This document shows, piece by piece, positions 33,026 through 37,180 of a stretch of 37,180 nucleotides of DNA. The notes beneath the pieces are model-generated. The model did no database searches and was not told the origin of the DNA. It saw nothing but the letters and a program-made list of their open reading frames with translations. The stretch's first letter is position 1, and each line of letters starts with the position of its first letter. The position numbers and the translations under genes were made by a program. Location of the stretch: positions 1 to 37,180 of the forward strand of contig JANWVJ010000010.1 of NCBI GenBank assembly GCA_025056895.1, given 5' to 3'. Source of the stretch: Thermoflexales bacterium. GTDB lineage: Bacteria; Chloroflexota; Anaerolineae; J036; Brachytrichaceae.

Positions 33026-35922
33026 TGGTCACGGTGCAGCAAACCTACATTGTCGGCCTGGGCCGGCTGGGCGCTGAAGCAGTTGAGCACTTCAAGCGCC
33101 GCACTCAGGCGACATGGGGCGAGCTGCCGGCGATAAAACTGCTGGTCATCGACGCCCCAGACGTTGAGCCGCCCGATCCGCCAACCGATGAGCCACCGCT
33201 CTCCGTGTTAGGGCCGACGGAGGGGATCAATCTACCACTTGAACTGCCGGCCAAGCCAGCGCTCAAGGTCGATCCAACTGAGTTACAACGCCTGTTGCCG
33301 TGGTTGCCGCAAGAGGTTGTTGCGCGGGGCGAGGCATGGCGACACACGCGCGCTGCTGCCCGCGCAGCTTGGCATCTCAACCTGCCGGCGTTGTACCCCT
33401 TTCTGGCCGCCCACCTAAACGAAATGGGATCTGCAGCAGCGCGCGATGCAATGGCTGCCAAGGGCTTTGATGTGCCCACCGACCGGAGCGAGGCGGCGCT
33501 GATCCTCATCGGTGACATCGGCGACCGCGTAGCGGGCGGCTTGTTGCTCGATGTGGCGTACGTCTTTCACCACTTGTTCCAAACCGCCGGATTGCACACT
33601 GCCGGCACGGCGCTGCTCTTTTTGCCCTCGCTCACACGGTCTGATCCCCTGGCAGAAGCGCGCGCCTATGCCACCCTGAAAGAAATCAATGCGCACATCG
33701 GCGCGCCGTTGGGCAAACGACGACTCTATCGCTGCGTCTATGGCGCGCCCGACAATCCCTTCCTGGTCATCGAGTCTGACGCGCCGGTATTCAACTACGG
33801 CTGTTACTTGATCGACACACGCAACGAGAAGACGCTCACGCTGAAAGATGAGCGTGAAGCTGCTCGCTTGGCCGGCGAATGGTTGGTGCGCACAGTGCTT
33901 ACGCCGCTCAAGGGCCGCGTGGACGAGTTCGTTTCTGCGCAGAGCACGCTCCCCTGGGCGCAAGGGCAACCTGCCGCTTACAACAGTCTGGGCCTTGCCA
34001 GCTATGTGGCGCCGATAGACAACCTGTTGTCCTGGAGCGCCTGCCGGCTCGGTGAAGCCATGCTCTCTGAACAACTGCTCAAGCCGGAGTCATTCGCCGT
34101 CACAGCCGATAAACTGAGCGGATTGATGAGCGCTGTTCGTCTGCGGCCGGAGGACTTGCTGAACACCGTCTTGCGGCGCGACCGAGACGGCAAACCGATC
34201 CGCTTGCACAGTGATCTGATCGAGCGTCTCAAAACGCTGCCGCGCGGTCAAATCGCCGCTGCCGCGCAGGCAACCCTCAACACACTCAACAAAGACACTG
34301 TGCCGACCTTGCGCCGACACATCGAAGGCAATGTGCGGCGCGTTGTGCAAGACGTTGAAGAAGCGCTCGATCAAGAAGTGGCAACGCTCTTGCGCTCTCG
34401 TCCGATCGGCGGCTTGTCGGTGGCCACTCAGCTTGTCGCGCGCATACGGGACGACGCCGGCCGCTTTCTACAATCGCTGGACCGACGGGAAGCGGCGCTG
34501 TTGGCGCGCAACCAGCATCAGGTCAATTTTCTCGCCCGCCAAGGGCCGCTGCTCAAACAGGCCGTTGCCGGCGTTCCCCGCGCACCAATCATCGCCTTGG
34601 CAGCGCTAGGCGGCTTTCTCGCGCCGCTTGTCCTGGCTACAGCGTGGCTCTCGCAGGTGCTGGAATTCGCGCCGCTGCCGTTACGGTTGGGCGTGATCGG
34701 CAGCACATGGCTGACCGCTGTGGCCGGCGCACTGTATGCCGTTTGGCAAGGGGTGTTTGGCGTTGAGCGCATTCGGGATCAATACCTTGCGTACCTGCAA
34801 AACCGATTTGAAACCGAATTGAGCTTGATCACAGCGCAGGCTGCGCGCACCGTCTACTCCGATGTGATGACGACAGCCGAACGTCGTCTGAACCGGCTCG
34901 AACAATTCGGTGAAACGCTGCGCGACCTGGCCCGCACATATCATCGGCGCGTCGAAGAAACGCACCTTGTCGGCGCTATTGACTTTAGCCTTCAACGGTC
35001 GGCCTTGACCGAGATGATGGTTGATGCGCTCTATCGACGCTATGCCGGCGCAACCGATGACGAAGCACACACCTACGCCCTGATGGAGAGGGTCGGCCCG
35101 CTTGATCGGTGGTTGGATTGGAGCCGCGAGCAGATCGAACTGAGTATTCTGGACTATACCGAATCCCTGTTCGCGCCGATGCGGGAAGTGCGTGTCGAGA
35201 GCCTGGCACGCGAGCTGGACGACCTGGATCGGCTGGCGCGCGAGCTGAACGACCGATCGGCGCCCTTATGCGGGTTCAACGTCTATCACGCCGGCCAGTC
35301 TCCGATTTCCACCGTGCAGACGTTCATCGGGCTGGAATCTCCCGACCAGAGTGAACTGCGCGCCATCTTCGAGCGTGTAAATCCCTTGGCAGTATTTGAG
35401 ACGACCGGCGACCCGCATGCCGTCGTAGTCACCAGTGTGCGCCGGGGCATGCCCTTATTCAGTCTGTTGCGTTTGGGCGATCTGCGCCGCAATTATTTCG
35501 ACGTGTTGCGTCAGCGCAGCGAACCCTTGCACCTCGAGGACGAGCTGGCGCTGACCGCCGACTTGGCCGCTCTGTCGAGCGGCCTGCCCGACCAGATGCA
35601 ATCTGACCCAGGCAGCGCGTTTGCTCTGGGTTTGGCTTTCGGGCTGATCGGGCGCGACGGGCCGCCTGACGGACTGTACGTGGCCCACGATGCGACAGGC
35701 GCCGTCATCGCTCGGCTGGCCTCCCAGCGGCTGGAGTCGGCGGTGCTGTTGGGGGCAGATGACAAACTTCTGGCGCGGATCAATCAGCTCATTCAAGAGC
35801 GATTGGCCTCCCAAAGCAGTGTTGAATTGGCTCGGCAACTGACCTCTTATCGACAGCGGTCGGACCTAAGCGACTGGGAGCGGCGGCGTTTGGATGAATG
35901 CATCGCACTGTTACGGCGATAA
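33022..35922 (+). CDS. Membrane-inserted tubulin-like paralogue with decayed nucleotide loops
   Basis: A 966-residue protein collinear with the preceding one. Pairs of matching pieces are CYLIDTRNEK/CYLVDARNER, YNSLGLASYVAPIDNLL/YSSLGTASLVFPVNRII, GPLDRWLDWSREQIELSIL/GPLHEWLNWEQEQIADHIL and AFALGLAFGLIGRDG/VFALGVAYGFIFKSG. The first loop is GLGRLG (12-17) instead of GIGGTG, and the signature loop is replaced by GDIGDRVAGG (164-173), so GTP binding is probably lost. It has two TM helices (~518-580) absent from the partner. I infer a non-catalytic partner that fixes the active protein to the membrane. It begins inside the upstream stop (ATGATG) and ends 11 bases from the convergent phosphoribulokinase gene. 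Confidence 0.78.
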   Translation: MMVTVQQTYIVGLGRLGAEAVEHFKRRTQATWGELPAIKLLVIDAPDVEPPDPPTDEPPLSVLGPTEGINLPLELPAKPALKVDPTELQRLLPWLPQEVVARGEAWRHTRAAARAAWHLNLPALYPFLAAHLNEMGSAAARDAMAAKGFDVPTDRSEAALILIGDIGDRVAGGLLLDVAYVFHHLFQTAGLHTAGTALLFLPSLTRSDPLAEARAYATLKEINAHIGAPLGKRRLYRCVYGAPDNPFLVIESDAPVFNYGCYLIDTRNEKTLTLKDEREAARLAGEWLVRTVLTPLKGRVDEFVSAQSTLPWAQGQPAAYNSLGLASYVAPIDNLLSWSACRLGEAMLSEQLLKPESFAVTADKLSGLMSAVRLRPEDLLNTVLRRDRDGKPIRLHSDLIERLKTLPRGQIAAAAQATLNTLNKDTVPTLRRHIEGNVRRVVQDVEEALDQEVATLLRSRPIGGLSVATQLVARIRDDAGRFLQSLDRREAALLARNQHQVNFLARQGPLLKQAVAGVPRAPIIALAALGGFLAPLVLATAWLSQVLEFAPLPLRLGVIGSTWLTAVAGALYAVWQGVFGVERIRDQYLAYLQNRFETELSLITAQAARTVYSDVMTTAERRLNRLEQFGETLRDLARTYHRRVEETHLVGAIDFSLQRSALTEMMVDALYRRYAGATDDEAHTYALMERVGPLDRWLDWSREQIELSILDYTESLFAPMREVRVESLARELDDLDRLARELNDRSAPLCGFNVYHAGQSPISTVQTFIGLESPDQSELRAIFERVNPLAVFETTGDPHAVVVTSVRRGMPLFSLLRLGDLRRNYFDVLRQRSEPLHLEDELALTADLAALSSGLPDQMQSDPGSAFALGLAFGLIGRDGPPDGLYVAHDATGAVIARLASQRLESAVLLGADDKLLARINQLIQERLASQSSVELARQLTSYRQRSDLSDWERRRLDECIALLRR

Positions 35923-35933
35923 GCCATGACGAG

Positions 35934-36929
35934 CTACTCCTGCTGCTCTGTGCTGGCGCTGCCGGCGCGCAGCCGACTGAGCGCTGCCACTGGGCTGGCC
36001 ATCGGCAGGTTGGTCAGATTGCTGTACTGACGCAGCAGGTGATACACCAACAGCAACTGCGTCAGCGCCAGCGGATTGCTGTGGCGCGTCTCGGTTGATT
36101 CCTGAAACGCACCGAATTCGCCGGGACGCAACGGGCGCAGGCCGGGCAAGTGCGCCCAAATGGCTGCCTCCAGCTTTTCAGCTTGATCTGCCGACACGTT
36201 GCCGTCGATTTCGAGCACATCCACCGGCCTGTTGGCATCGCGCTCAAGCGACAGGCGCACGCCACTGCCGTTTTCGCTTCCACTCTGAATCAGGTAAGAA
36301 AAGTCGGGATGTGGAACGGTAGGCCGCAACGTCAGACGGGCGTTCAGATGCGCTCCATCCACATATCCGCCTTGATCCGGGTAGAAGCGCACGACGATAT
36401 CTGCGTGATTGCGTTGCGGGCGAATGAAGGCAGCCGCATCCGGCTCACGGCGCTCTAAATCGGCCAGTACTTGCTCGACGGTGTAACCGCGTTTGGTTGT
36501 GTCACGTTTGATTTTCCATTGCCGGCGCAAGTCTTCTGGTGGGTCCAGATACACCTTCACGTCGTAGAACTGGCGCATGGTGGCGGTGTGAAAGCCCAGC
36601 AAGCCCTCGACGATCACGAACTCTTTCGGCTTCACATACTCCGGCCGGCCGAGTGTGCCGGTCTCGTGGCAATAGACCGGCTTTAAGATCGGTTGGCCGT
36701 AGTGCAATCGCTCCAAGTGCAGCTCGAAGATGTCGAGGTAATTGCAATCTGGGTGCAACGGCGTGATGTTCAGCGCCCTGCGCTCGATGCGGTCGTATTT
36801 GTGATAGTCGTCCACGCACACATGCGTGACGCGCTCTTCACCGAGCAGCTTCACCAAGCCGTTGGTCAGAGTGCTTTTGCCGGCGGCGCTATCGCCTACA
36901 ATGCCCAGAATAATCGGTCTGCGTGTCAT
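35934..36929 (-). CDS. prk: Phosphoribulokinase
   Basis: A 331-residue P-loop kinase. It matches the plant/cyanobacterial type of phosphoribulokinase, which makes ribulose-1,5-bisphosphate from ribulose-5-phosphate and ATP. Motifs: P-loop GDSAAGKST, VCVDDYHKYDR, TPLHPDCNYLDI, KPVYCHETG, VIVEGLLGFH, and RDTTKRGYTVEQVL in the lid. The P-loop Cys of light-regulated enzymes is Ala here; a Cys before DDYH remains, so classic disulfide control is unlikely. The last ~130 residues are longer than in uridine kinases. A broader uridine-kinase-family activity cannot be ruled out. It follows a CbbX-like gene by 24 bases on the same strand, which supports a Calvin-cycle role. Confidence 0.82.
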   Translation of the reverse strand: MTRRPIILGIVGDSAAGKSTLTNGLVKLLGEERVTHVCVDDYHKYDRIERRALNITPLHPDCNYLDIFELHLERLHYGQPILKPVYCHETGTLGRPEYVKPKEFVIVEGLLGFHTATMRQFYDVKVYLDPPEDLRRQWKIKRDTTKRGYTVEQVLADLERREPDAAAFIRPQRNHADIVVRFYPDQGGYVDGAHLNARLTLRPTVPHPDFSYLIQSGSENGSGVRLSLERDANRPVDVLEIDGNVSADQAEKLEAAIWAHLPGLRPLRPGEFGAFQESTETRHSNPLALTQLLLVYHLLRQYSNLTNLPMASPVAALSRLRAGSASTEQQE

Positions 36930-36953
36930 GTTTGTTGGATGTATGCCTGAGAG

Positions 36954-37180
36954 TCACGGCTGGGAACGCGCGCCGTCGGCGCGCTGCTGAAACACACTGC
37001 TGGCATAGATATCGCCGGCGTCGATGCGGGTCAGCTCATCGGCTTCCACGATGCCGCCTTGCTGAATCAAGCGATTGGCTTGCCGCAGTTTAAAACGATC
37101 GATGGCATTGCGCACACTGCGCGCGTTACTGAAGTGCGGTTGTTGCATGCGCAGCATCAGATATTCCCGAAACGCTTGCC
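36954..37180 (-). CDS. CbbX-like AAA+ ATPase, C-terminal part only (cut by window)
   Basis: The frame stays open to the window end, so only the last ~75 residues are visible. They read FREYLMLRMQQPHF, then NARSVRNAIDRFKLRQANRL, with a final IDAGDIYASSVF. This is the typical C-terminal lid of CbbX/SpoVK-type AAA+ proteins, where the NARSVRN arginine region acts as sensor. CbbX reactivates inhibited red-type Rubisco. Together with the downstream prk gene, this suggests a Calvin-cycle operon, but other CbbX-like AAA+ proteins share this end, and the ATPase core lies outside the window. Confidence 0.68.
   Translation of the reverse strand, partial: QAFREYLMLRMQQPHFSNARSVRNAIDRFKLRQANRLIQQGGIVEADELTRIDAGDIYASSVFQQRADGARSQP

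Noticed and set aside
1-37180. Insertion sequences, integrases or prophage genes
   Set aside because: No transposase, integrase or phage motif was seen. Base composition is even and the genes fit one another.

Overview
The window is about 60% GC, gene-dense chromosomal DNA with short intergenic gaps. I infer an environmental Chloroflexota bacterium, Anaerolineae-like. The basis is the gene style: a glycan polymerase fused to TPRs, lipoproteins with Thr/Pro linkers, kinase/FHA/vWA clusters and weak Shine-Dalgarno use. This was not tested by any search. The hexamer GCCGGC is very frequent in both coding strands.

Layout. 1-4704 is the end of a cell-surface polysaccharide cluster: an O-antigen ligase-like membrane protein with TPRs (cut by the window edge), a WecA/MraY-type phosphosugar transferase and a UDP-sugar dehydrogenase, followed by a tRNA-Val(UAC) on the other strand. 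4705-5025 has no secure gene. 5026-9009 holds an orphan ABC ATPase, two paralogous pseudo-receiver proteins (only the first with a DNA-binding domain) and a soluble GAF-GAF-HisKA_2 histidine kinase. 9063-17588 is mostly housekeeping: purE-purK, an SRPBCC protein, rsgA and a lipoprotein class B PBP on the minus strand, then selA and serS. 17617-21313 is accessory: an alpha/beta hydrolase, a lipoprotein whose stop codon lies in a 12-bp tandem repeat, a lysoplasmalogenase and an enolase-superfamily sugar-acid dehydratase.

21345-35922 is the most interesting part: nine co-directional genes with overlapping or nearly touching ends. In order they are a J-like/FHA protein lacking HPD, a transmembrane PP2C phosphatase, a transmembrane Ser/Thr kinase, a membrane zinc-ribbon/FHA protein, a membrane protein with two FHA-like domains, a 24-codon leader ORF, a secreted-vWA/TM/cytoplasmic-FHA protein, a large tubulin-like GTPase, and a membrane-inserted paralogue of it whose nucleotide loops have decayed. 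I read this as one phospho-signalling and cytoskeletal module: outside sensing by the kinase, phosphatase and vWA ectodomains, relay through FHA domains, and output on an active/degenerate tubulin-like pair at the membrane. Comparative genomics has linked tubulin-like families to vWA proteins before. The full set seen here, and the degenerate transmembrane partner, are what make it worth following.

35934-37180 (minus strand) carries a phosphoribulokinase and the C-terminus of a CbbX-like AAA+ protein. This suggests that Calvin-cycle genes continue beyond the window.
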